Assembly (NCBI GenBank): GCA_026874595.1
Contig: CM049315.1
Span: 75,342,401 to 75,406,400, forward strand
DNA length: 64,000 bases
Source: Sipunculus nudus
Lineage: Eukaryota > Annelida > Sipuncula > Golfingiida > Sipunculidae
Direction: 5' to 3'
Part shown: positions 10,801 through 20,010 of the stretch, in pieces
How positions within the stretch are numbered: position 1 is the first letter of the stretch
Layout of the letters: each line of letters starts with the position of its first letter
Made by a program: the position numbers and the translations under genes
The notes under the pieces: generated by a model
What the model was told of the DNA's origin: nothing
Databases searched by the model: none
Seen by the model: the letters and a program-made list of their open reading frames with translations, nothing else

Positions 10801-13156
10801 CTGTACATTTTCATAGTTTTCAGACATATTGTACTAAAGCTAATAATTTTCATCAGTGCATGACCAGGTTTGATACACTTGAACATATTTTTTCATCAGA
10901 TCAATGATTTCTTTCAGGGACAAATCAGTGGTTACGAGGTGGAGAGACTACAAACACAGGTTCACTCTCTGAGTAGACGGATGGGTCGATTACAGTGTTT
11001 CACAGCAAAACACAGGTATTTCAAACTAGTGTTTGGTTAGATGCTGACACAACACTGTCGTAGAAACACAGTTCTCCTGTGTGGAACAAAGTGCACTTCA
11101 TGAAACTTTTATCATAAAATTATTGTAAAAATAAAATCTTCGTGAATAATACATTTTATCTACAGATGTGAACAGTCCTTTTTAGTACAGCCTTATTTGC
11201 ATCACATGTACAGTATACATAAAAACTGGAAGACAGATATTATTAATAATAGCATACATTTTGAGTTATCCATAGAACAAACATTGATATTATACATAAT
11301 GTCAGATCTTTTGTACTATCTGTCAAGAATGAACAGAACTTTCCACCATTTTAAGCTTTTTGTCAAATTGATAAGAATTTGCAAGCACATTAAATTATTA
11401 ATATGTAATATTTCAGATAGATTCTGTGTGGATTACCATATGGTTTAATCTTGAAAAATGGAACCCCGTGAAACACTGAAAAGTGATAATTGTGTAAATT
11501 TAACTCTATGGATATAGAGTCAACCACAGCATAACACTGCAAACAATACTTACCTCTCACCAGTGAATCAACACATAACCTTGCAAAATGCCTGCAGTTA
11601 CCAAGCTGTAAATGATGCAAAAAGCATTTTCTTTTCAGAAAGCATCAGCAAGACACAGTGAGACAATTGAGGCTGTGAAAGTCATATTATTGTTTCAAAG
11701 AATAATATAACTCACAGTTGAACACAAGTCATTTTAGCCTCATGTTACAGCATGCTGATGATAATACATGCAGAATGTGACATATAATCTTTGTTGTGTG
11801 TATGCTCAGGATTTCCATCAGCAGGTGGCATCTGTTCGCAAGAATAAAGACTTGCATCATATTGTAATTATCATCACAGGCTTCAGGCTAAAATTGTCAT
11901 TCCTCAGTTTAGGTGTAACATTGTATTTGTTATGGGATAACAGATGAAAATAAAACTCAAATTTGCTGACTCACATACAAGGTCATACATATTCATTGTA
12001 GAGTTAAACCTCAAAATTGTGACCATCAGTTGGACCTAAATAGTGGTTGCATTTTCGAGGTGGTCAGCTAAGCGTGGTTCTGTATAATTATAAAGAGCAA
12101 AAAAGAATTCGGACTGTGAACAGGTGGTCACAATATACAGAGGTTGTCATTAGATGAGGTTTTACTTTGTATCATTGTTGCATTAATGAATTGTTTATCA
12201 GAGGCTTGTTGGGTCGTTTCAGATTGTGCCAGGCTGAGTTATGTAAAAGACTGTCAGTTCTAATAAGGACTCTCTACAGCATCCAAGACCCTGACAGCCG
12301 CCAAGCACTAGCCAGGTAAGTTAGTCTGTCAGTCATTGAACTGTTCAGCCAAATAGTCAATTGATCAATAGTCATTTTAGTTAGTCTGTTAGTTACTCAA
12401 TCAAATAGTTAATTAGTCAGCTAAATCATCAGTTAGCAGCCAGGTGAGTCAGTCTGTTAGTCAGAGAAATAGTCAGCAGCCAGGTGAGTCAGTCTATTAG
12501 TCAGCAAAATAGTCAGCAGCCAGGTGAGTCAGTCTATTAGTCAGCAAAATAGTCAGCAGCCAGGTGAGTCAGTCTATTAGTCAGCAAAATAGTAAGCAGC
12601 AAGTCAAGTCAGTCTTTTGGTCAGTCCATCAAATGAGCGGTTAGTCAGCAGCCATGAAGCATTTAATGTGTCAGATAATAATGTACAAGTATTACCAAAC
12701 ATCCTCTTGACTTAAACAGACATGCTGTATTTTGTATAAATGTAATGCTGGTTCACAATTAACTTCACGGAAGATAGTGTGCATGACTTTACTGTTATCT
12801 CAATTTCTAACCCAGTATTTAATGGGTAGCTCATGTTCAAACTGGTCTCATTTCTTAAATTGGGAAAATTCAAACTAAAGCATAAATGAAATTGCATTAG
12901 CAGAATTTTTATTTTACACTATGTTGCATAATAATTTCATTATATATTTATATTAATAAAGATGATATCTAAATATAAAACCTGGGAAATTGTGCCTGGC
13001 TTAATTTGGGCTTTTTTTTAGAGAAATGACCATTTTATATCTTATATTTTCAGCTTACTAGCACCTGTGAAGTTACCAATGCCAGAAGACTATGCTCTAC
13101 AAGAACTGAGAAATATCACAATGGACTTTATGAATGAGCTTCCTGTAAAATCATGA
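1731..13156 (+). CDS. NUP98: NUP98-NUP96 nucleoporin precursor, Nup96 C-terminal part (14 exons, 5' end outside window)
   Basis: Joined exons: 1731-1864, 2535-2679, 3316-3411, 4434-4549, 5772-5951, 6824-6960, 7315-7575, 8358-8513, 9190-9319, 9800-9923, 10366-10499, 10918-11015, 12223-12315, 13054-13156. Together they give 634 residues in one open phase, with GT/AG at every junction. The product matches animal Nup96 along its whole length: SPYQVSLEK, CPLFVPKPG, LAQQSGDHRLALL, INVCQDLDWKRCLALHLW, HLLKLYSER, WIHQAKAV, LIRHLAADA, IQDWETGG and the terminal LPMPEDYALQELR. In known animals the precursor cleaves itself after the Nup98 domain, and the Nup96 half joins the Y (Nup107-160) complex through an alpha-helical ACE1 fold binding Sec13. 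The FG repeats, autoprotease domain and first part of Nup96 lie upstream of the window. The gene is convergent with OFD1. Family identity is very secure; the first listed exon is the least certain. Confidence 0.95.
2535..2679 (+). CDS. NUP98: NUP98 exon (2nd in window)
   Basis: Acceptor TTTCCAG|GC, donor ATAG|GTGAGC. Codes DGCPLFVPKPGVDALHKYAE, the counterpart of human ELCPLIVPNLGVAVIHDYAD. Starts in phase 0 and ends one base into a codon. Confidence 0.93.
3316..3411 (+). CDS. NUP98: NUP98 exon (3rd in window)
   Basis: Acceptor TTTGTTTGCAG|GA, donor TCAAG|GTGTGC. Codes GDLPDDNPVHHADAVWSL and then ALWGRLEG, aligning with the WSLTWTLCEALWGHL helix of Nup96. Translating past the donor gives a stop at 3474, supporting splicing here. 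Confidence 0.92.
3740..4020 (+). repeat. Interspersed repeat, copy 1 (about 250-280 bp)
   Basis: Shares an ordered series of motifs with 10100-10345: CCAAA...GCAAA, TTTGTGACGTCATTATT / TTTGTGACATCACTATT, GCTCTCGCTACCA / GCTCTTGCAACCA, TAATTAGGT, GGATGGAGCAT / GGGCGGAGCAT and GTCAATT. No coding capacity; lies in the intron after the third listed NUP98 exon. Confidence 0.5.
4434..4549 (+). CDS. NUP98: NUP98 exon (4th in window), tandem acceptor
   Basis: Codes SVMSRREALSRWLTSTSQ, the counterpart of human LERRRAFSRWLSCTA. Two in-frame acceptors lie three bases apart (TTTTAG at 4430 and CAG at 4433), so one Ala codon could be alternatively included. Donor TTCCAG|GTTTGC at 4550 leaves phase 0. Confidence 0.92.
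4885..5220 (+). repeat. GGAATGCAAGCCTCC repeat family, copy 1
   Basis: A ~330-bp family with five copies in the window (here, 10565-10740, 14997-15300, 36607-36960, 49877-50220), all in + orientation. Shared landmarks: AAGCAAGCCTCC, GATGCTCCC, CATATTCCCAGGTT, GTGAATATTCCTTGA, TTTCATGAGATTC and ACACATACC near the end. This copy has lost the G-run. Confidence 0.6.
5772..5951 (+). CDS. NUP98: NUP98 exon (5th in window)
   Basis: Acceptor ATTTTGCAG|GG, donor AGAAAG|GTTAGT; exactly 60 codons in phase 0. Contains FSLLTGRHVAEACTLAQQSG and DHRLALLMSQ, among the most conserved Nup96 stretches (human FSYLTGKRISEACSLAQQSG). Confidence 0.96.
6248..6640 (-). repeat. GAGCACCGC repeat family, inverted copy
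   Basis: Reads TATGCCTGTCTGTGACAAGA and GTTTACCCACAG, the reverse complement of the ends of the copies at 38806-39355 and 45733-46395 (CCGTCATAGATAGGCGTA, CTGTGGGTACATACC). Ends in GTGGTGCCCTTG. Sits in the NUP98 intron before the sixth listed exon. Confidence 0.5.
6824..6960 (+). CDS. NUP98: NUP98 exon (6th in window)
   Basis: Acceptor CTTTTCAG|AC after a strong pyrimidine tract; donor TTATG|GTAAAG splits the Trp codon. Codes QFIAAERLKIFSLLSG and INVCQDLDWKRCLALHLW, matching human FIQDERLRIFALLAG and INVCSQLDWKRSLAIHLW. Confidence 0.96.
7315..7575 (+). CDS. NUP98: NUP98 exon (7th in window)
   Basis: Acceptor TTCTTCAG|GT, donor CTCAG|GTTTGT. Codes YHCPPSATIPDALAAYDKAF, then APPLPPYLEK and CYHLLKLYSERSY, matching YLLPPTASISRALSMYEEAF and FHLLKLYSDRHY of human Nup96. 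It is the longest exon here and ends two bases into the Ser of LSWHL. Confidence 0.96.
8358..8513 (+). CDS. NUP98: NUP98 exon (8th in window)
   Basis: Acceptor TATTACAG|TT, donor CAGCAAG|GTGGGT. Codes SWHLGQVLQALAYSHLSEHH and AQLEGLGLWHWAVFVMLHIK, the counterparts of LSWHLWEVLRALNYTHLSA and GQLESEGLWEWAIFVLLHID. Confidence 0.96.
8570..8920 (-). repeat. Fragment of the AGCTCAGCTGAC palindrome-ended repeat
   Basis: Begins TAGCTCAGCTGACTATAAAT and continues with a diverged version of the module seen at 17382-17760: CACATTTTGAAACCATAAG, GACTGCCTTG, ACCACTCGTCTGTTTTG, ACATGTCAGGAATTAGG. Only the end containing the palindrome is present; NUP98 intron. Confidence 0.6.
9190..9319 (+). CDS. NUP98: NUP98 exon (9th in window)
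   Basis: Acceptor AAAAACAG|GC, donor CAAAG|GTAGGC. Codes CIQELLYRHVSLCEDDEQ and FLTDKLNIPAAWIHQAK, matching AVRELLTRHCQL and FLTQKLRVPAKWIHEAK. Confidence 0.95.
9800..9923 (+). CDS. NUP98: NUP98 exon (10th in window)
   Basis: Acceptor TGTATTCAG|GC, donor AGAGG|GTAAGT (near-perfect). Codes AVLAHHRGDHAKEAYHLLHA and CHHVLIRHLAADAFIE, matching the KLIIRHLASDAIINE block. Confidence 0.95.
10100..10345 (+). repeat. Interspersed repeat, copy 2, next to an exon
   Basis: Copy of the family at 3740-4020, ending about 20 bases before the acceptor of the 11th listed NUP98 exon, so its end may contribute to the splice-site region (TTAAGTGTAAACTTTGTGCA). Confidence 0.5.
10366..10499 (+). CDS. NUP98: NUP98 exon (11th in window)
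   Basis: Acceptor GTGCACTTCAG|AG, donor CAAGAG|GTGATA. Codes FSYLNDFLSEMSPHAAGIQD and WETGGKIYHDFIQLQRQLEQ, matching YDYLKGFLEDLAP and IQDWETSGLVYLDYIRV. A repeat ends about 20 bases upstream of the acceptor. Confidence 0.95.
10565..10740 (+). repeat. GGAATGCAAGCC repeat family, copy 2 (short)
   Basis: Starts CTGCGTTCTAAGGAATGCAA and ends soon after GTGAATATTCCTTGA, so the 3' half of the family consensus is missing. NUP98 intron. Confidence 0.6.
10918..11015 (+). CDS. NUP98: NUP98 exon (12th in window)
   Basis: Acceptor TTTCTTTCAG|GG, donor CACAG|GTATTT. Codes SGYEVERLQTQVHSLSRRMG and LQCFTAKHR, matching GNELEQLHIKVTSLCSRIE and IQCYSAKDR. Confidence 0.94.
12223..12315 (+). CDS. NUP98: NUP98 exon (13th in window)
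   Basis: Acceptor GTCGTTTCAG|AT, donor GCCAG|GTAAGT. Codes LCQAELCKRLSVLIRTLYSI, matching RLAQSDMAKRVANLLRVVLS. The exon end plus the start of the intron resembles the unit of the 40-bp array just downstream. Confidence 0.94.
12436..12600 (+). repeat. 40-bp tandem array carrying splice-donor copies
   Basis: Four units at exactly 40-bp spacing, each with CAGCCAGGTGAGTCAGTCT; the GT of the donor-like site falls at 12444, 12484, 12524 and 12564. The true exon-13 donor at 12316 has GCCAGGTAAGTTAGTCTGTC, so the unit looks like a copy of that exon/intron boundary. A degenerate fifth unit follows to about 12640. Confidence 0.85.
13054..13156 (+). CDS. NUP98: NUP98 last coding exon with stop
   Basis: Acceptor TATATTTTCAG|CT. 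Codes LLAPVKLPMPEDYALQELRN, then FMNELPVKS and TGA at 13154-13156. The human protein ends in the same way (RLPMPEDYAMDELRSLTQSY), so the C-terminus is secure. Confidence 0.96.
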
Positions 13157-14950
13157 TAACAACTACACAAGAAAGATCTACAGAGAGCTGCAGTTACAGA
13201 AGTTGCTTCTCATGACAGATATTACACTTATATATACATATATGTAATATGTGATCAGTATATATTTGTACAGCAGCTGCTAGAGTGTAGATATAGAAGC
13301 TGGGTTGTAAATAACAGTGATCAAGTTAGGTAAAATGACTTGGGGTGGGATTCCCAGATCCTTATAGAGGTAGTATTTTATAAATGCATATGCAGTAAAT
13401 ATGCGTTACATCTGCATGTACAGCTAGGAATGGCCCACATTGTATTCTCTTTAAGAGATTCCATATATATGCGAATACAGTATATTTGTGTATATATGTA
13501 TGCATATGCAACACATTTTGATAGCTCATGGTAGCAATTGAAAACCCATACATATGGCAATGGACAGGGGAATTCCACACATGATTGATAGAGTATTCCT
13601 CTGACAGATGACTTCTCTAATCATGCAGCACTGTGCTATAGGCCCAGATTTTCTGCATAACAGGTGTCTGTTTTCATATCTCCCACCTGAGGTCACTGTC
13701 CTGTAATTGCTTGACTTGCCTCTGTCAAAGTCAACAAAGACCTCTGACCTCAACAAGAAGCGGATTACATGATTATCAATACATACACCAGTGCTCAGTA
13801 GAAGGATACTACCTGTTACATGCTTTATTTTGTATTGAGAGACCCTTCTTGGTCCACCAAAACCAATGGGATTGTATGTCCTCTGATTTATTGGATTTAA
13901 ATTTATGAGACAAACCTGCATTGTGGAGATTATACAATTTGTACATTGTCCAAAATATGACAAATGGTTCTGTTTTCATTAAAGTTCAATATGAGACAAT
14001 TTATATTTTATTTAGATCCCGTGTTTTACCACACATTTTGTTCATAGGGAGAGCTAATCTATATTCAGACAACGTTTGACATGCACCACAGACATCTGAT
14101 CAGATACTTGGGGAAGTCAACCCTTGCATCGTAAACCAGGGGAATAACACTTAACTTACTCGCATAACTTATTTTCATGCTTTATGTGCCATTCTTGCAA
14201 GATGCAGCTCAAAAATTAATCTGCAGTATTGGATAAACATTTGCATGTATTTGAGACAAATTTATTTTAACTGATCTTAAAATATTTTCTGCCAAAAAGC
14301 TAAAGAAGGACAGATTTGGAATGGTCAGCTTATTCTTTATTGCTGGCATGTCTAAGATCCCAACATCCCATTTCTGTACTTCAGTTTAGTTGTAATTTGG
14401 TTATTTTGGAACAAATGCATGCTACTGTGAGCACAATCAGTGTTGAGGCCCCTCTGTTCAACATCTTTACCAAAGCAGATGTTCATGTTTTGTAAAAGCT
14501 AAATTTGTTTTATTTTATTTTTTAATTCACCAGTGTTGCATTTTTCAGATAAAGTTTACATTTTTTACTGCATTTACTGCCTTACCCTGTGACACCTTTC
14601 ATAACACTAAAGTAGTAAAACATGCTTTCACTTGAAGGCTAGTTCTAGGATTGAGTGAAGATATATTTAGCCATTTCCTGAAAATTCTGTTAAGTTGCCT
14701 ATGTTGTGCTAATAGCTCACAGTATAATTGATTTTTTTCAGTATCAAATGGGAAATACAGGAAGTTGATTACATTTCAGTTTGCATCAAAGATACGTATA
14801 CCATACTTTTGAAAGTCACTATATATATTAGGACAGCTTGGCATTCACCATTTTTGTCACAAGTTTATAATTCATCCGTTTGTAAATCATATATAGCAGT
14901 TGAAGGAAATTGTTTCATCATTCATGTAATAAAGTCTATTTCCTAATCAT
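13157..14950 (+). promoter_or_regulatory. NUP98: Probable NUP98 3' UTR and poly(A) signal
   Basis: No conserved coding sequence is seen after the stop. The first AATAAA I find on this strand is at 14928-14933 (ATGTAATAAAGTC), which would give a 3' UTR of about 1.8 kb. An ATTAAAG variant near 13978 is an alternative. The stretch also contains a repeat copy (13330-13720). The transcript end is inferred. Confidence 0.35.
13330..13720. repeat. Interspersed repeat (two copies in window)
   Basis: Shares GAAAACCCATAC, a CATGG core, GGACAGG and CAGATGACTTCT with 50990-51240. Rich in CATATGCATA-like palindromes and a GATTCCATA motif. Lies in the probable NUP98 3' UTR. No coding evidence despite several short open frames on both strands. 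Confidence 0.5.
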
Positions 14951-14996
14951 AATCTTATTGTATACTCTGAATGAATGGATATTGGTTTGTACCAGA

Positions 14997-15300
14997 ATCA
15001 GAAATGCAAGCCTATGCCGTGTGTGTGTGTGTGGGGGGGGGGGGGGGAGTCCTATTGTGGGATGCTCCCCAAAACAATGTTTTCTTTCACATATTCGGCC
15101 AATATTCCCAGGTTCTTTTGTGCATAAATGACTATATTTGTGAATATTCCTTGACATTCCTTAATCCAGATACACACCAAAATCTAAATGAAATGACCTG
15201 AATATTTCATGAGATTCCATTCATGATGCATGAGTTATGTTGTGGAAAAAACACCTGTGAATGCACACTGTCCTGGTGGAGGCAATGACACTACAAACAT
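14997..15300 (+). repeat. GGAATGCAAGCC repeat family, copy 3
   Basis: Starts AGAAATGCAAGCCTATGCCG followed by a (GT)n and a 12-base G-run, then the family landmarks through TTTCATGAGATTCCATTCAT. Ends near GGTGGAGGCAATGACAC. Confidence 0.65.
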
Positions 15301-16093
15301 CTTGTCCACAATTGCTGAACCCCTTCAGCTGCTTGTCCCAAGTCGACCAGCAATTCCCCTAAACCACGTAACATAATGGATACTGTAAGCAGCAGGAGAG
15401 ACTGAAAACCTCATAGCTCAAGGCAAATGATTTGTAACAGTGCCATGTAGCATAAACTGTGATACTTTGCTATGATTAAAGGCAAATTGTCAGGTAAGCA
15501 AACATCCCCATACAGTAGGTATTTCAAAATTATTAATATCATTTATTTAGAATCAGCCAATTCGATGTGGCATAACTGGTTTCTGACTAATGACATTTCA
15601 CCTCCTGTCTCGTGCCACTGTTAAACATTTTAACTACCGCTGATTCTTAGTCCATCATCCGACTGTCTGTTGCAGGGTAAAAATCGTAACCATTTGACCC
15701 AGAAACTTCTAATGCCACATCCAGGATGAAGTAAACCTTTGAAACCCAAATATAGGTCACCCTGACCTATATTCTGTGACCTAGGCAGCAAAAACAGGAT
15801 TCTAAGCACTATAAAAGTCAAACTCTTCAGAGTATTTACGGCTGTAATGGACCTTAGAACTGAGTTGTTTACCATATTAACCCATATGTACCTGTCAGTG
15901 CCCAAAATTTGAACAGAACTGGCCTCACCAGCTCATGACTAATACCCAGGCCAGAAAAAAGAGAAAGTTCCCTGATAAAAAAAAGTTTAGCCTTCTTTGA
16001 AGTAAAGAGCAAAGAAAACAGTAAAATTAGTGGCAATTCCCCATTTTTTTTATCACGAACTGATCAAAGATGTGCTTCGCATACTAAGAATGT
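15300..16093. other. Unassigned intergenic stretch
   Basis: AT-rich sequence between the GGAATGCAAGCC repeat and the LTR element. Contains a fragment resembling the CCTGACCTATATTCTGTGACC type of repeat near 15755. No gene recognised. Confidence 0.4.
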
Positions 16094-16099
16094 ACATAC
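16094..16099. repeat. Target-site duplication of LTR element, left copy
   Basis: ACATAC immediately before the left LTR; the same six bases occur at 25750-25755 just after the right LTR. 4-6 bp is normal for Ty3/gypsy-type integrases. Confidence 0.85.
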
Positions 16100-16991
16100 T
16101 GTTACGGAACCTAATATCAACAGATCCTGTAGCTGTGTCAAACAAATTTTGTAATGGAGATAAAAAAAATCCGATTCTGTAACACTTGGCAGCGTGAAAT
16201 GTCTAGGGGAATGAATAAAGAAGTCAGTGATTTTTTGTTAACAAATAATTATAATAAAAAAGTCAGTGATTTTTTGTTAACAAATAATTATAATTTTATT
16301 CTTAAAACAATCCTAACATTACAATACACTAAATCAATACAATTTTACAGTATAACAACAGTACAACAGCAAATCAATACAAGTATGTAAATAAAGTGTA
16401 CAGTACCTGGATACCACCATTGTCACAGCGACAACAAGTCCTTTATTAACGTACAACCCAGATGAACAGTTCACACAAATCTTCTCAGAGAATAACAGTC
16501 CAGCTCATTCACAAAATCAATCCGTTGTAATCCCAAAGTGAAGTTCTTGTTTTAATCCCGAAAGCAAACTGAAGACTATATAAGATCCGTCACAAACTTA
16601 GAAGAAAATCTATAATTGCCGCACCTATTGGAAAAGGTCCACAACTGACTTGCATGGAATATTTCTCTCCTCTCCTCTTGGCTCTAAAACACAGCCCCTT
16701 ATTTATAACTTTCACCTCTAGCCGAGAACTTTCCATTTCTCGAACAATCCAAAGAACCTAACATGATACACAGTACACACGCGTTACAGGAAACATCTAG
16801 AACAACATCGCTGTGTTTCTACATATAAGGGTTCATACGTGGGCCGGCCAGGCGAGAAAGCCCCAGACTTGCATGACCGCTGTTTACATGTGAGACCCCA
16901 CGGGTGGGCTGGGCTATGCCGTCATAGCAACAGACAACGCTAGCACTGAACAAACACACTGCTGCATACAATAAAAGAGACATCTATAACA
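16100..16991 (-). repeat. 3' LTR of Gmr1-like element
   Basis: On the + strand it starts TGTTACGGAACCTAATATCA and ends GAGACATCTATAACA. Compared with the other LTR it has a tandem duplication of about 40 bp (16216-16300, around GATTTTTTGTTAACAAATAA) and an extra ~26 bp near 16425. On the - strand it carries TTATAAATAA (16699-16708) as a likely TATA box and AATAAA near 16290-16300. Confidence 0.9.
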
Positions 16992-17123
16992 CTCAACCTC
17001 CTGTAAGAAAAAAGAAAGTTTTCTCAAAAAACTTTCTTTTTGCGATCACAATCACTAAATTTTTACAACATCTCAAATATCATCTTATTTACAACATTAC
17101 ATAAACATCTCGTTAACAACATT

Positions 17124-17381
17124 TCATAAACATCTCGATAAGCAATCAGCAAGTACATTGTCTTTCCCTTTAATGTGTCTGATTTCAAGATTGTAATCCT
17201 GTAAAAACAAACTCCATCTCAACAATCTTTGATTTTTACACTTCAACTTGTTCATGAACGTGAGGGGATTGTGATCACTGAAGTCAATGATAGGCTTAAC
17301 TGATGAAGTAACATAAACTTCAAAATGTTGCAATGCCAAAATCAAAGCCAAACATTCCTTTTCAATCTTCGAATAGTTTTT
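17124..17381 (-). pseudogene. RNase H domain of Gmr1-like element, distal half
   Basis: After the nested insertion the reading resumes with KNYSKIEKECLALILALQHF and runs to LEIRHIKGKDNVLADCLSR, the standard C-terminal motif of gypsy RNase H. Only about 130 bp separate its stop from the 3' LTR, so no integrase follows. Confidence 0.88.
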
Positions 17382-20010
17382 AGCTCAGCTGACTATAAGT
17401 CATCTGAGCTATAGTCGTGGTCCATTGTCCGTCGTCCGTCCGTCTGTAGATGTGGCACGTTTTGAAACCGTAAGACCTAGGAATCCAAAATTCGGCATAA
17501 TGTTAGATGTCCCCAAGATCTCCTACCAAGCCGAAAACTGGGTTTTTCCGACTTTGTTTCCTAAGAAATTAAGGAAAAAGCTCAATTTTTTTGATTAAAA
17601 ACCTATTTTCACACTTCAGGACTGCCTTATATAAAAATCACTCATCTGTTTTTCCTCATATCTAACATAAATATTCCTCTATATAGTTTCTATGTACATG
17701 CCAGAAATTAGGTCTGTATTATATAATTTAAAAAAGTTATGGGCCCAAACATAATGCATTTTGTAAAAAAATCAGGAAAGATATTTGATCACTTAACACA
17801 AAACATGTTAAAGCTAAGCACTTTTTTTCCAGGAATATAACTTTAATTAATCAAAATTAAATTGTATACCAAAAATTAGATCAAAATCTTTTAAAGTTTT
17901 TAAAATATTAGCAAAAATAAAAAATTGGTACCTTAAATTTGCCCAATTTTGACCATGGCACTTTTTTTTTCCTGTAACTGCTGTGGATTTAATTTTCTCA
18001 GCATGTTTTTGTTAGCATTTCATCTGTTAACACCAACAATTTGAAACCAGTTGATCAAAAACGTAGATTTTATTCAAGTTTTAAGCACCATGTCACATAT
18101 TGTTCACATCAAGCTAGTGTTATGCAGTTTGCTAAAGCTCAGCTCCCCAGCTTCAGCTCTCAGTTCCTAAAATTTGGCATACAGTTAGATATCTCCAAAA
18201 TCCCCTACCATGCCAAGAATTTGGTCACTAGAACTTAATAATTCCTTCGAGATATTTATGAAAAACATTATTTTTCCATTGAAAACCCATTGTTACACTT
18301 CAAGACTGCCTAATATCAAAACCACTGATCTGACTTTGATCATATATAATATACATATTTTTCTATACATTCGCTATGCAAATGCCAGAAATGATGTCAG
18401 TATTGCGAAATTGTTTTAAGTTATGTGCCCAAACATAATGCACTTTTTAAAAAATCAAGAAATATATTTACTTCCTTAACAAGAGGATTGCTGAAGCTAG
18501 AGATTTTTTGTCAGGGATGTAACACTATGTAATCAAGATTCAATTGAATACCCAAAATAAGTTCTGAATTTTTCAAATTTTATAAGTTATTAGTATAAAT
18601 ATAAAAATAGTACCTTAAATTTTGCCCAACTTTGACCATGGCACGTTCGTTTCCTGTGCGCACTGTTGATATAATTTTCATATTATGCACACATAAGGAT
18701 TTCAGCTTTTTAGTTTAAAAAGCTGAACGAAATTGGCCAAATATTGTAGCTTTTTTTAATGTTTTTATGAGACCATGTCAAACCCAGACTCTCCCCAGCC
18801 CCTCTTCAGTCAACTGTATGTTAACCTTGTTGACCTTTCATCAAATTATGCACGCTTGAGGCGAGGCATACACTGGGGCAGCCAGGCAGCTTAAGTTATG
18901 GCTAGCCAGAGTTGATCCAGGTGTCCAACCCAACTCATCTAGTAGTTGTTTTGACCAACAACATAACAATAAACAATAAATTAATAAATTTTTATTGGTT
19001 TTAATAACAAATTAAAGACAAATTAAAAGAAAAGGAATTTGTTAGTTGATGAGTAACAGGAAATTAACTTGCAGTTACTGATTATGTAAGAATCTTGTAT
19101 GGATGGATAGAATGTCACGTATTCCAAATAACACCATGCAGTCACCTATGGTATTTTTCAGTTCAATTTTAATGATAAAAAATAAATCATATTATTCATT
19201 ACTAATCATTAGGGATCTTATGAAGGAAATTAATGATAAGCAAAGATGCAGTTGATAATATTAATCTAGATTTCTACTGTGTCTAGTGTGTAGATTGATG
19301 TGAAAGTAGTCCAAAGTGAATATATTACATTTATTTTTTTTTAATATAAATAAAAGCCATAAAACCAGGTACTTATGATCATTATTTAAATTTGTGAATT
19401 TTGTATATTCTGGACTCCCAACATAATTGTTTGGCTAAAACTGAATAAATACCAGACATGGAGCAAATACTTTGCAAATGTATTTGGATACGAATATGAA
19501 TATGTAATTAATTATAAAATTTCTTGCATAAGAATGGGAATCCAGGTAAAAATGAAAGTATTTGAATACCAGTGCAAATACATTCAAAATGTATTCATGA
19601 ATGCATTCATGAATATATTCTATTATATTGTTTTAATAATCATTTCAGTTATATTTTATTAAAAAATATCATGATTCTCTTATTATTTTTAATAAAAATT
19701 ATATTTGGCACAATATTTGTTATTAAATTTTTATAAATAGTTAAACTCTTATATTATATGTGCTGCTTGTAAGTTATATGGCCTAGTCAAAATCTGTGTG
19801 ACAATAACACTCCATTTGTTAATCAAATAAATGAAATCAATCCTCTTCCCTGTCTCCAAAGACACTATCAAAATCATACATATGCTAAACACCAACAACT
19901 CATAATACAGCTTATATTTATTACCACACAAAACCAGCATGTGCCTCATTTCCAAATCATATTTTTTATCATATATAACAGCTGAGTTCTGTGCCCATGG
20001 GTCCCTTGTT
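17382..20010 (-). mobile_element. Nested repeat splitting the RNase H domain
   Basis: Inserted between the codons of FNANQ and KNYSKIEKE; removing it restores a continuous RNase H frame, so the ends are known to within a few bases. In - orientation it starts AACAAGGGACCCATGGGC and ends with a palindromic segment TAGCTCAG...CTGAGCTA preceded by a run of ACGGACGG-like units. Internally a module of about 600 bp is present twice (about 17460-17990 and 18150-18660). No long coding sequence. Related copies: 25774-27777, 53711-55613, 56699-58863. Probably a non-autonomous transposable element; class not established. Confidence 0.8.

Noticed and set aside
13526-13963. 145-codon open frame on the - strand after the NUP98 stop
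   Set aside because: Lies across an interspersed repeat copy (13330-13720) and shows no family motif; chance frame is the simpler reading.
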